Source: Erysipelotrichaceae bacterium
GTDB lineage: Bacteria; Bacillota_I; Bacilli_A; Erysipelotrichales; Erysipelotrichaceae
DNA: 64,000 nt
Direction of reading: 5' to 3'
Assembly (NCBI GenBank): GCA_017404785.1
Contig: JAFRBQ010000006.1
Location: 1-64,000 of the forward strand
Positions within the stretch are counted from its first letter, which is position 1, and each line of letters opens with the position of its first letter. Position numbers and translations under genes: made by a program. Positions 16,884-25,475 of this stretch are shown piece by piece. The notes below the pieces were generated by a model. It was given only the letters and a program-made list of their open reading frames with translations, had not been told where the DNA came from and made no database searches.

Positions 16884-19601
16884 ATGAACAAATTTTATTT
16901 GGAAGATGCTGCAGATGTCCTCAAGCAGGTCGATTCGAATGTCGATGGCCTTACCGAGGAAGAAGCAGCCAGAAGATTGGAAAAGTACGGTAAAAACAAG
17001 CTGAAAGAAGCTGAAAAGACGCCATTGATCAAGAGATTCATTGAATCGATCTCCGATCCGATGATCATCATGCTGCTGGCAGCAGCAGCCATACAGGCTG
17101 TCGTAAATGTTCTGCAGATGTCTGAAGGCTTCAAGCTTTCTGAATTTGCGGATGTCATCGTCATTATGGCGGTCGTTGTCATCAATACAATCATGTCTCT
17201 GATCCAGGAATCAAAGGCTGAAGGAGCTATGGAAGCTCTGATGCAGATGACAGCTTCCACTTCGAGAGTTCTCAGAAACGGTGAGGTAAAGGTCATCAAA
17301 TCCGAAGATATCGTCTTGGGCGATATCATCCTGTTTGAAGCAGGCGACACGGTAAGTGCGGACTGCAGAATCCTTGAATCTCATTCATTGAAAGCTGAAG
17401 AAGCAGCTCTGACCGGCGAATCTGTACCGGTAAATAAGATCATCGATGTTCTGATGTGCGAAGAAAACAAGAGCGATGTCGGACTGGGCGATCGTAAGAA
17501 TATGCTGTTCAACGGTTCAACTGTAGTTTATGGCCGTGGCAAGGCTGTGGCTGTAGCCTGTGGTATGGACTCTGAAATGGGTAAGATCGCCGATGCCTTG
17601 AATCAGGCAGAAAAAGAGCTTACACCATTACAGAAGAAGATGGCTGAACTTTCAGCTTTCCTGACCAAACTGGTCATCATCATCTGTATTATCGTCTTTA
17701 TTTCCGGCATCATTGGTCCATTCATCGCCAATGGCATGTCTTTTAAAGGCATCAATCTTGGAAATGTTGCCCTGAATACCTTTATCGCCGCAATTGCTCT
17801 GGCAGTTGCTGCTATACCTGAAGGTCTGCCGGCTGTTGTCACGATCATCCTTTCTATCGGTGTATCAGCCATGGCAAAACGTCAGGCTCTGATCAGAAAA
17901 CTGACAGCTGTTGAAACACTGGGCTGTACCAATATCATCTGTACCGATAAGACCGGAACTCTTACCCAGAATAAGATGACGGTCGTCAAGGAATATACAG
18001 TTGACAAGAATCTTCTGGCCAAGGCTATGGCTTTATGTTCGGATGCCTTTATCAGACCAGGGGAAAAGACTTCTAGTGGTGAACCTACAGAAGCTGCATT
18101 AGTAAACTATGCATATTCTCTTGGTTTACCTAAATATGAACTGGAAAAGGCTGAACCTAGAAAAGGTGAAGCACCATTTGATTCCAACCGTAAAATGATG
18201 TCTACGATCCATCCTGCGAAAGATGGATATATCCAATATACAAAGGGCGCTCTTGATGTGATGCTCGATCGCTGTGATTACTATCTTTCTAAAGATGGAG
18301 AAATAAAGATGACAGCCGAGCTTAAGGAAGAGATCCTCAATGTAAATAAGCAGTTTGCTTCTGAAGCACTAAGAGTATTGTGCGCTGCCTATAAGAAATA
18401 TGACAATATCCCAAGTTCCATGGAACCTGAAGATCTGGAATTCGGTCTGACATTCATTGGTGTGGTCGGTATGATCGACCCATGCCGTCCGGAAGTCTAT
18501 GATGCGATTAAGCAGTGCCGCAGTGCCGGTATAACGCCGATCATGATCACAGGCGACCATAAGGATACAGCTGTCGCTATCGGTAAGGATCTTGGCATCA
18601 TAACCAATGAAGAACAGGCTATTGAAGGCCATGAACTTGATAAATATGACGATGAACAGATGAAGGAAGTCGTCACAAGATATTCGGTCTATGCTCGTGT
18701 TCAGCCTGAACACAAGACTAAGATCGTCAACGCCTGGAAGGCCAGAGGTATGGTCACAGCCATGACCGGTGATGGTGTCAACGATGCTCCATCTATCAAA
18801 GCAGCTGATATCGGTATTGGTATGGGCATTACCGGAACCGATGTAACCAAGTCTGTAGCTGATATGGTTCTGGCAGATGACAACTTCGCTACGATCGTCA
18901 ATGCTGTAGAAGAAGGACGTAAGATCTATGACAACGTCTGCAAGGTCATTCAGTTCCAGCTGTCTACAAACCTCTGTGAAGTCATAATCATGTTTATTGC
19001 TTCAATACTTAACTTCACACTGCTCAAACCTGTTCATCTGCTCTGGATAAACATGGTTACCGATTCACTTCCTGGTCTGGCCCTGGGTATGGAAAAAGCC
19101 GAAGGCGATGTCATGACCAGAAAACCGCGTAGTTCTGAAGATGGCATATTCGCAAATGGTGCGGGTGTCGATATGGTATGGCAGGGCTTATATCTTTCAG
19201 TGATCGAACTGGCTGCGTACTTTATCGGTTTATATCTGGAAACTGGAAAACTTTCTTTCTTCGCTATTCCGGATTGTGCCAATGCGATCGCCATGGCTTT
19301 CCTTACTGTAAACTTCGCAGAGATCTGCTGTGCTATCAATATGCGTTCCCAGAACAAGTCGATCTTCTCTAAGGAAATGTTCGAACACTTCAACTGGTGG
19401 TTGTTCGGTGCCGTAATATTGACTGTAATAATCACTCTTGCGGCTATATACGTGCCTGGCCTCAGTTCCGTATTCGGTATCGAGCCAGGAACATTCAAAG
19501 TTAAAGAACTGATGATCTGTATCCTGCTGGCTCTGTCAACATTCCCGGCATTCGAGATTGGAAAAGCTATCAAGAGAAATACACTGTTAAAGGCTCAATA
19601 A
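16884..19601 (+). CDS. P-type cation-transporting ATPase (P2-type, probable Mn2+/Ca2+ exporter)
   Basis: The 905-residue pump has the N-terminal cation ATPase domain, TGES (actuator) near residue 180, DKTGTLT with the phosphorylated Asp near residue 355, MTGDGVND near residue 630 and about ten membrane helices. M4 has AAIPEGLPA and M6 has NMVTDSLPG, the ion ligand motifs of Ca2+/Mn2+ P2-type pumps, not heavy-metal P1B pumps (no CPC). The start at 16884 follows AAGGAAGGA; an in-frame ATG at 16803 falls within the riboswitch platform and is rejected. Regulation by a Mn2+ riboswitch suggests manganese export, as for riboswitch-linked P-type pumps in lactococci; calcium remains possible. Confidence 0.93.
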   Translation: MNKFYLEDAADVLKQVDSNVDGLTEEEAARRLEKYGKNKLKEAEKTPLIKRFIESISDPMIIMLLAAAAIQAVVNVLQMSEGFKLSEFADVIVIMAVVVINTIMSLIQESKAEGAMEALMQMTASTSRVLRNGEVKVIKSEDIVLGDIILFEAGDTVSADCRILESHSLKAEEAALTGESVPVNKIIDVLMCEENKSDVGLGDRKNMLFNGSTVVYGRGKAVAVACGMDSEMGKIADALNQAEKELTPLQKKMAELSAFLTKLVIIICIIVFISGIIGPFIANGMSFKGINLGNVALNTFIAAIALAVAAIPEGLPAVVTIILSIGVSAMAKRQALIRKLTAVETLGCTNIICTDKTGTLTQNKMTVVKEYTVDKNLLAKAMALCSDAFIRPGEKTSSGEPTEAALVNYAYSLGLPKYELEKAEPRKGEAPFDSNRKMMSTIHPAKDGYIQYTKGALDVMLDRCDYYLSKDGEIKMTAELKEEILNVNKQFASEALRVLCAAYKKYDNIPSSMEPEDLEFGLTFIGVVGMIDPCRPEVYDAIKQCRSAGITPIMITGDHKDTAVAIGKDLGIITNEEQAIEGHELDKYDDEQMKEVVTRYSVYARVQPEHKTKIVNAWKARGMVTAMTGDGVNDAPSIKAADIGIGMGITGTDVTKSVADMVLADDNFATIVNAVEEGRKIYDNVCKVIQFQLSTNLCEVIIMFIASILNFTLLKPVHLLWINMVTDSLPGLALGMEKAEGDVMTRKPRSSEDGIFANGAGVDMVWQGLYLSVIELAAYFIGLYLETGKLSFFAIPDCANAIAMAFLTVNFAEICCAINMRSQNKSIFSKEMFEHFNWWLFGAVILTVIITLAAIYVPGLSSVFGIEPGTFKVKELMICILLALSTFPAFEIGKAIKRNTLLKAQ

Positions 19602-19615
19602 AGAGCCTTTTCATT
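19589..19615 (+). terminator. Terminator spanning the ATPase stop codon
   Basis: AAAGGCTC (19589-19596) pairs with GAGCCTTT (19603-19610). The stop codon at 19599-19601 sits in the loop and the T-rich tail runs directly into the TATAAT of the next gene. Confidence 0.8.
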
Positions 19616-19621
19616 TATAAT
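19616..19621 (+). promoter_or_regulatory. -10 box of the DUF218 gene, leaderless geometry
   Basis: TATAAT ends exactly six bases before the ATG at 19628, so the usual +1 position is the A of the start codon. The box begins 14 bases after the preceding stop codon. Confidence 0.7.
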
Positions 19622-19627
19622 CAAATC

Positions 19628-20158
19628 ATGGGTATTGTTATCTTGTTGTTGCTTATCTATGCTTCAGTGATATATGCTTTTTCATATGACAGAGATTCAG
19701 ACAATGCGGATTATCTGATCGTTTTAGGATGCAAACTCAATAACAATAAACCAACTGATACTCTTGTATCAAGGATAGAAAAAACTGTTTCTTATCTTGA
19801 AAGAAATCCTGATTGTAAAGTCATAGTAAGCGGGGGAATCACTGAAGGGAATACGATCAGTGAAGCTGATGTAATGGAAAAACTTCTGATTGAAAAAGGA
19901 ATAGACCCTTCAAGGATTATTAAGGAAGATCAAGCTCTTGATACTTACGAAAACTTTTATTACAGCAGAAAACTGATGGAAGAAGGAAAGAAGATCTGTT
20001 TCTGCAGCAGTGATTATCATATCTTGAGAAGTAAATTAATGGCTACTAAAAATGGTATAAAGCCATCCAGCATATCCAGCCGTTCGTCAATAAAAGAACT
20101 GCTTATCCATATGCCGATCGAAGAATTCTTTATAATCAAGAATTCGATTGAGAAATAA
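19628..20158 (+). CDS. DUF218 (YdcF/SanA/ElyC-like) membrane-anchored protein
   Basis: The 176-residue protein starts with one hydrophobic helix (residues 2-18) and a DUF218 domain: DYLIVLGCKL near residue 27, CKVIVSGG near residue 61, SEADVM near residue 75, DTYENF near residue 104 and CSSDYHILRS near residue 125. The single helix suggests an anchored extracytoplasmic domain. Relatives affect envelope integrity, but biochemical function is unknown. No ribosome-binding site exists; the mRNA is probably leaderless. Confidence 0.85.
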   Translation: MGIVILLLLIYASVIYAFSYDRDSDNADYLIVLGCKLNNNKPTDTLVSRIEKTVSYLERNPDCKVIVSGGITEGNTISEADVMEKLLIEKGIDPSRIIKEDQALDTYENFYYSRKLMEEGKKICFCSSDYHILRSKLMATKNGIKPSSISSRSSIKELLIHMPIEEFFIIKNSIEK

Positions 20159-20201
20159 GAAAAATCATCCTATCTTAATAAAAATATAATAGTTATTGTT
20201 T

Positions 20202-20207
20202 TATAAT
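20202..20207 (+). promoter_or_regulatory. -10 box of the surface-protein gene
   Basis: TATAAT at 20202-20207, with a second copy at 20185-20190, lies upstream of an AGGAG ribosome-binding site and the ATG at 20246. Which box is used cannot be decided by eye. Confidence 0.45.
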
Positions 20208-20245
20208 GAAATTGGTAGTTTTTATATTGGCCAGGAGAGTAGATT

Positions 20246-23200
20246 ATGAGAAACAAAATCTTTGCTGTATTATCAATCGTCATGTTGCTGTTCGGGGTTT
20301 TTCCTGCGAAAATCAGCGCAGATGATGTCACATATGACAATATTGCTTATTCCGAGCAGGACATGAATGATATAAGCGGGATTGCATACCCTAAGAGTTT
20401 TGCTGTTTACGATAATAATGATAATAAACTGAATGGAATCAGTATTAATTACAGTTATAAATATGAAAATGAATACGGTTTTGATATCCATATTTCAAAC
20501 GCTACCTACAGAGCGATCCGAAGCGACAGAGAAAAATACAGATTGCATGTAACTTACAACGATGATGTGACAGTTGACCATGGACCGTTATACAAAATTG
20601 CCTATCAGAAAGAGGAAAGCCCAGAGAATATAATGAGTTATTCTCCTCAAAATGCCAAATATAAGGAATTGTATTACGTCATAATCGATAGAGATATTTA
20701 CGATGTACAGGTAAACTTCAATAACAATGTCTTACTGCTTAACGATTACAGTGAAGAAAACGGAAAAGTGATATGGAGTCAGAATTTCAGACAGAATACT
20801 GATGCAACGCTGAATGCATTCTATGAGTATATCGCTGATTCAAACGATGACTTTACATTAACTTTCAAAAAGAGGAGTGATAATAACGATGTCACATATC
20901 ACAGAGACGAATTTACAGAAGATAATGGAAAATTGTATTTAGTTTATGAAATAAACGGCGAAAGCGGATCTTTCATCTTAGACACTAATGGAGGAGGCGG
21001 CGGTGGAAGCGGATATGAATATGACAGCAGCAAGTCCGATGTTACAGTAGTCATTGATAAAGATGATCAAGGAAGATATACAGTCAATGCCTTTAAAGCA
21101 GGAAAACATTTCGATACTATCTATGGTTATACTCCTTCTGCAAGAGATGCATTAATCAGTGCTGTAGATTATCTTCAGGGTTATGTTAAATCAAAGATTT
21201 TATTGAATACTGACCTTACAAGAGATTCAAATATCGATAACGACAATGACATAGAACTTAATCATGATTATATAAAAGGATGGCAGATTAATTTCAATGA
21301 TTTAGAAAATACTAATAATGGTTTGAATATTGATCTGAATGGTCATGATATTACCGGATTCAGACTGTCTATTCCTGGTTCCTGGGCTATTATTTTCTTA
21401 ACAAACAGTTCAAATACAGCTTCAAATATTACGCTTAACAGCGAAAATACTGTAATAAACAATGAAGGTAATGTTTTTCTGCTTGGTAAAGTAAACGTAA
21501 TTAATACGGATGGTACTGGTATATCTATATTTAAAAATGCCGAAAAAACATATATAAACAAAGATGCCGGAATCAACGCTGTTACTGGCGTAGAATTTGT
21601 GAATTCCGGTAATGTTGGAAACGATGATCTGAATTGTTCATTGACGGTTTTAGGATCGATCACCGCATCTTCAACTGGAATTTCATTTAATGCGGTCGAT
21701 GACAATTCTAAACATCGTTATTATATTGATTTATATGGTACTGATCAATCACGTTCTGTTATCAATTCAAACGACAAAGGAATATCCGTAACCGGAAAAC
21801 CTGAAGTCAATCTGATGAATTGCAATATAAGTGCCAAGAATGCCTTCTATGTATCGGGAGGCAATTATGATATAACCAGTTGTAAAATCACATCCAGCGA
21901 TGGTCCTTTATTCTTTGTAGACACCAACAGCGAAGATTCAAGGCAGACAAGTATCACGATCAAAGCCGATTCTGGCGTTGAACTGGAAGCTACTGATTAT
22001 ATAGTTTTGGCTAATGCTGACAATGATAATTTCAAAGAAGCAAGTTTCTATGCAGAAGATTCAGAAGTATCAAATGGTTATATTAAATATGGTCAAGGAT
22101 TGGTAAGTGACATCTCTGCTGCGAAAGTTAAAGTCAGAGGTGGATGCTATTCTAAGAATGATATAAGCAGTTACCTTGTTGATCCTTTGTTGTCTGTTGT
22201 TCCATCAACAAAATATCAGGGATTCTATACAGTTGTCATTCCGGATTCAACAAAAGAGGTTTCTGATTACGAATCTTTAAAAGAAGCTTTAGAAAGCGTA
22301 ATTATTACTACTATTAATGTGAATAAGGACATTTTAGGTTCCCAGAATATCAATTTTAACTGTGATGTATCAAAGAGAATCAATCTGAATGAAAAAGAGC
22401 TTTCCGGATTTGCCTTAATCGCAAATACTGAAGAAGTTAAACAATCTGGAGACGAAAATACTTTAACTATAAATAATGGCATAATCAGTAACGAAAACGG
22501 TAATGCATTGGTTCTCAATGGACCTCGAACATTCTTAAACAAAGTCGTTATCAATACCGAAAATAATGAAGCTATCATTCTGAAAAACGGGGAATTAATT
22601 GCGGATGCTGATACACATATTACCGGATACAAGGGGATTGTGATCAGCGAGGATGAACAGAAGAGTGGACATTTAGCCAATGTAAACTTGAATGGCACTA
22701 ATGTAATAACAAATGACAGTGCCATTGATGTTGTCAATACTACAGACAAACATCATACCTATATATGGCTTATCGACTGCACTCTTACTATGCTTTCTGA
22801 AGAAAATCCATTATTGGATATAAAAGATAATGCTGTAATCGAGATCGATGCTTCGACTCTGATCGGAGGATCTTATGCAGTATATTTTGATGATGAAAAT
22901 ATAAAAAAAGTAGGTAATAACTTCTACTCAAGACTCAGGATTGTCAATGAAAGCAACATCATTTCGGTAAAGGGACTTCGTCTTGCTGAAGAAGTAGAAT
23001 GCGAATCATATGATACGATCATTATGGCTGATAGCAATGTAATAGAAACATATGATCAGACTCATTTGCTTATCGCTTCGGGATACTACGCTACTGATAC
23101 TGGTGAGATCATTGTTATTCTTGGTGAAAGAGGCAATATTGAAGATAGAACAATTCTTTCAGGATATTATTCTCATGATATGGATGAGTATATCATTAAC

Positions 23201-23800
23201 GGCCAGAGAGAAGGTTTCCGATATGTATGTGAACAGATCTCAACTACCGGTGTATTCAGATTCAGAGTGATGAAACAATTTGGAGATAATGTATTCTTCA
23301 ATCCACAATACGTCGGTACATTTGATGAGGATTACTTCACCAGAGATATCGATACGGATCTTGATCTGCTGGCTGATGCATTAAAGAATCTTAAGGACGA
23401 AGACACAGTAATCTTAAGCGTTGAAGATGCAAGGCACGATGAAGAAACTAAGTCATTCCCTGAAGGTGAGTATGAAGATTACTATGATATATATCTCAAC
23501 AGAAAAACAGAACAGGTCGAAGAAGCGGATAATTATGTAATTGTGAAAATTCGCTATGAAAATGCTGATAATTTGAAGATTTATCATAAGCACGGCAATA
23601 ATATTACTCAGATAAAGAAAGTAGAACCTGCTTACGGTAAATCTCTGATTGAAGAGTGCTATTTCGTTGAAGATGGAGCTATCAATATCGTTGTAAAGAG
23701 ATTCTCACTTTTCGGTATCCAGGATTACGGAAGTGTGGTACCAGTTGAAAAAAGAGCCAGTACACCTTCCTACGTAATGCCAAAAACAGGTATTGAATGA
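20246..23800 (+). CDS. Large secreted protein with two beta-helix-like halves and an MPKTG end
   Basis: The 1184-residue protein has a signal peptide (MRNKIFAVLSIVMLLFGVFP, cleavage likely after AKISA). A domain of about 230 residues is followed by a glycine linker (GGGGGSG near residue 250). Two long Asn/Asp/Ile/Val-rich regions (about 290-620 and 675-930) look like parallel beta-helices. They share the order 'residue run - NLNG/NLNE - GF - short strands', suggesting internal duplication. The C-terminus is YVMPKTGIE, a sortase-like LPXTG variant, but no membrane helix or charged tail follows before the stop. No enzyme motif was recognised. It is likely an adhesin or surface-layer-type protein. 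It is AT-richer than its neighbours. Confidence 0.75.
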   Translation: MRNKIFAVLSIVMLLFGVFPAKISADDVTYDNIAYSEQDMNDISGIAYPKSFAVYDNNDNKLNGISINYSYKYENEYGFDIHISNATYRAIRSDREKYRLHVTYNDDVTVDHGPLYKIAYQKEESPENIMSYSPQNAKYKELYYVIIDRDIYDVQVNFNNNVLLLNDYSEENGKVIWSQNFRQNTDATLNAFYEYIADSNDDFTLTFKKRSDNNDVTYHRDEFTEDNGKLYLVYEINGESGSFILDTNGGGGGGSGYEYDSSKSDVTVVIDKDDQGRYTVNAFKAGKHFDTIYGYTPSARDALISAVDYLQGYVKSKILLNTDLTRDSNIDNDNDIELNHDYIKGWQINFNDLENTNNGLNIDLNGHDITGFRLSIPGSWAIIFLTNSSNTASNITLNSENTVINNEGNVFLLGKVNVINTDGTGISIFKNAEKTYINKDAGINAVTGVEFVNSGNVGNDDLNCSLTVLGSITASSTGISFNAVDDNSKHRYYIDLYGTDQSRSVINSNDKGISVTGKPEVNLMNCNISAKNAFYVSGGNYDITSCKITSSDGPLFFVDTNSEDSRQTSITIKADSGVELEATDYIVLANADNDNFKEASFYAEDSEVSNGYIKYGQGLVSDISAAKVKVRGGCYSKNDISSYLVDPLLSVVPSTKYQGFYTVVIPDSTKEVSDYESLKEALESVIITTINVNKDILGSQNINFNCDVSKRINLNEKELSGFALIANTEEVKQSGDENTLTINNGIISNENGNALVLNGPRTFLNKVVINTENNEAIILKNGELIADADTHITGYKGIVISEDEQKSGHLANVNLNGTNVITNDSAIDVVNTTDKHHTYIWLIDCTLTMLSEENPLLDIKDNAVIEIDASTLIGGSYAVYFDDENIKKVGNNFYSRLRIVNESNIISVKGLRLAEEVECESYDTIIMADSNVIETYDQTHLLIASGYYATDTGEIIVILGERGNIEDRTILSGYYSHDMDEYIINGQREGFRYVCEQISTTGVFRFRVMKQFGDNVFFNPQYVGTFDEDYFTRDIDTDLDLLADALKNLKDEDTVILSVEDARHDEETKSFPEGEYEDYYDIYLNRKTEQVEEADNYVIVKIRYENADNLKIYHKHGNNITQIKKVEPAYGKSLIEECYFVEDGAINIVVKRFSLFGIQDYGSVVPVEKRASTPSYVMPKTGIE

Positions 23801-23807
23801 TTACATT

Positions 23808-23834
23808 AAGGGACATTCGGAAACGGATGTCCTT
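23808..23834 (+). terminator. Intrinsic terminator of the surface-protein gene
   Basis: A twelve-pair stem with two G-U pairs (AAGGGACATTCG with CGGATGTCCTTT) follows the stop codon by seven bases. The T tail is short, so it may work jointly with the opposing terminator next to it. Confidence 0.75.
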
Positions 23835-23836
23835 TA

Positions 23837-23870
23837 TAAAAAATAAACTAGATCTTAGGATCTAGTTTAT
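23837..23870 (-). terminator. Terminator spanning the ttcA stop codon
   Basis: A perfect 12-base-pair palindromic stem (ATAAACTAGATC with GATCTAGTTTAT) and a four-base loop contain the end of ttcA including its stop codon at 23848-23850. It is followed on the minus strand by six Ts. Confidence 0.88.
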
Positions 23871-24600
23871 TTAAATACAGATTGAGGTGTTCCTTATTGT
23901 ACAGCGACAGCAGGAAGTTTTCCTTTGCCTGCGGATATTCATGATAGATGTCGTGAAGCAGTTCCTTTATATCCTGTCTTTTGGTGTATCCATCATTTGG
24001 ACATCCTGATTTGATGATCGGGATCTCGAGCTTGCGGCAGACTTTGGCGATATCCGATTCAAATGAGAGGCAGAACGGTCTGATGAAAGTCGTTTCAGAA
24101 TCGGTCAGATACATCTTCGGATCAAAGGTTGCGATCCTGCCACCGTAAATCATGTTCATGAACAGTGTCTCGACTGCATCATCGCCATGATGGGCAAAAG
24201 CTATCTTGTTGCATCCAAGTTCTTTGGCTTTCTTGATGACAGCTCCTTTTTTCAGAGTTGAACAGATCGAACAGCTGATTTTGTCTTTGTGTTTGTTTAG
24301 TTCAAGGATCTCTCTGATCCTGGAAGACTCGCAATGTATCTCGATGTTGTATTTGCTGAACCATTCTATCATCGGAGTGATATCCTGTTCACCGAAATCG
24401 AGGTCGATATGGATGCCGACAAAATCAAAAGTCTTTTGATAGGTATTTTCAAAAAGGAATTTATACAGATAAAACATGTACAGAAGTAAAGATGAATCCT
24501 TGCCACCCGAAAGACCGACAGCTATCTTGTCTTTGTCTTCGATCAGAGAAAACATCTGATCTGCTTTTCTTATCTGCGCCAATAACTTTTTTGTAGACAT
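23848..24600 (-). CDS. ttcA: TtcA-type tRNA 2-thiolation PP-loop ATPase
   Basis: The 250-residue protein has the PP-loop VGLSGGKDSS near residue 33, paired cysteines CSICSTLKKG near residue 110, AFAHHGDDAVETL near residue 132 and a further SGCPNDG. These are hallmarks of TtcA-like enzymes, which adenylate a tRNA base and thiolate it using an Fe-S cluster. The target (C32 in characterised TtcA) is not certain here. The start at 24600 is chosen because a TATAAT box ends six bases upstream; an in-frame ATG at 24618 would lie upstream of the predicted transcript start. It is divergent from truB. Confidence 0.87.
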   Translation of the reverse strand: MSTKKLLAQIRKADQMFSLIEDKDKIAVGLSGGKDSSLLLYMFYLYKFLFENTYQKTFDFVGIHIDLDFGEQDITPMIEWFSKYNIEIHCESSRIREILELNKHKDKISCSICSTLKKGAVIKKAKELGCNKIAFAHHGDDAVETLFMNMIYGGRIATFDPKMYLTDSETTFIRPFCLSFESDIAKVCRKLEIPIIKSGCPNDGYTKRQDIKELLHDIYHEYPQAKENFLLSLYNKEHLNLYLNKLDPKI

Positions 24601-24606
24601 ATTGAT

Positions 24607-24626
24607 ATTATATACCATGTTATAAT
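24607..24626. promoter_or_regulatory. Divergent pair of leaderless-type -10 boxes for ttcA and truB
   Basis: A minus-strand TATAAT (24607-24612) ends six bases before the ttcA ATG (24600). A plus-strand TGtTATAAT (hexamer 24621-24626) ends six bases before the truB ATG (24633). The two start codons are separated by only 32 bases, so the two promoters overlap and RNA polymerase may bind only one at a time. Confidence 0.75.
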
Positions 24627-24632
24627 GCAGTC

Positions 24633-25475
24633 ATGGGCAATATACTCTATATCGACAAGCCAAAAGGAATGACATCGTTTGATGTCTGCTATAGATTAAG
24701 AAAAGTTTTGGGGACAAAAAAGATCGGTCATACCGGAACTCTGGATCCCAATGCGACAGGAGTGATGATCGTTCTTTTTGATAAAGCGACAAAAGCCAAT
24801 CAGTTTCTGACGAGTGACAATAAGGAATATGAATGCAGAGTTCTATTGGGCATTGAGACCGATACACTTGATATCGATGGAAATCTAACTTCCAAACAGG
24901 AATATACCATTCCTGATAAAGATCTGATCGAAGATACACTGAATAGCTTTCTAGGCGAATCAATGCAGGAAGTACCGCTAACATCTGCGATCAGCGTTGA
25001 CGGTAAAAGACTTTATCAGTACCAGAGAGAAAACATTGAAGTTGAGCTTCCTGTAAGGAAAATCAATGTTTATAAAATAAAACTGCTTGAGATCCATGAA
25101 GACGGTTTTTCGTTCAGGGCTAAGGTATCTTCAGGGACTTATATCCGTTCTTTGGCAAGAGATATATGTCATAAGATGAATATGATCGGAACAATAAGTG
25201 AACTTAGAAGGACCAAGGTGGATGAAGTTGATCTTTCCATGTGCGACTGTCTTGAAGAGATCGAAAAGGACAACTACCATACTCATGAACTGCTCGAATT
25301 GCTTGAGAAAAGATATCAGACAGTTGAATATGAACCGATCGATGACATCTATAACGGCAAAAAGATTAAGCTTGATTGCGATACCGAAAAGATCGTGATC
25401 GTTCATGATAATAAAGCAATCGCTGTATATGAGAAGAAAAAAGGTCTCTACAGATCATTAAGGGGGCTATGGTGA
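24633..25475 (+). CDS. truB: tRNA pseudouridine(55) synthase
   Basis: The 280-residue enzyme isomerises U55 in the tRNA T loop. Motifs are YIDKPKGMTSFDVC near residue 5, GHTGTLDPNATGVM with the catalytic Asp near residue 38, and SSGTYIRSLARDI near residue 165. The C-terminal part is slightly short compared with Bacillus TruB. The start has a -10 box six bases upstream and no ribosome-binding site. The gene is followed by ribF with a 7-base overlap, the same order as in many Firmicutes. Confidence 0.96.
   Translation: MGNILYIDKPKGMTSFDVCYRLRKVLGTKKIGHTGTLDPNATGVMIVLFDKATKANQFLTSDNKEYECRVLLGIETDTLDIDGNLTSKQEYTIPDKDLIEDTLNSFLGESMQEVPLTSAISVDGKRLYQYQRENIEVELPVRKINVYKIKLLEIHEDGFSFRAKVSSGTYIRSLARDICHKMNMIGTISELRRTKVDEVDLSMCDCLEEIEKDNYHTHELLELLEKRYQTVEYEPIDDIYNGKKIKLDCDTEKIVIVHDNKAIAVYEKKKGLYRSLRGLW

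Noticed and set aside
19034..19573. 179-codon minus-strand frame under the P-type ATPase
   Set aside because: Shadow of the membrane region of the pump; no start signal and no recognisable protein features.
23801..23847. Frameshifted sorting signal downstream of the MPKTG end
   Set aside because: All frames after the stop encode only the terminator hairpin; no hydrophobic segment or basic tail is present.
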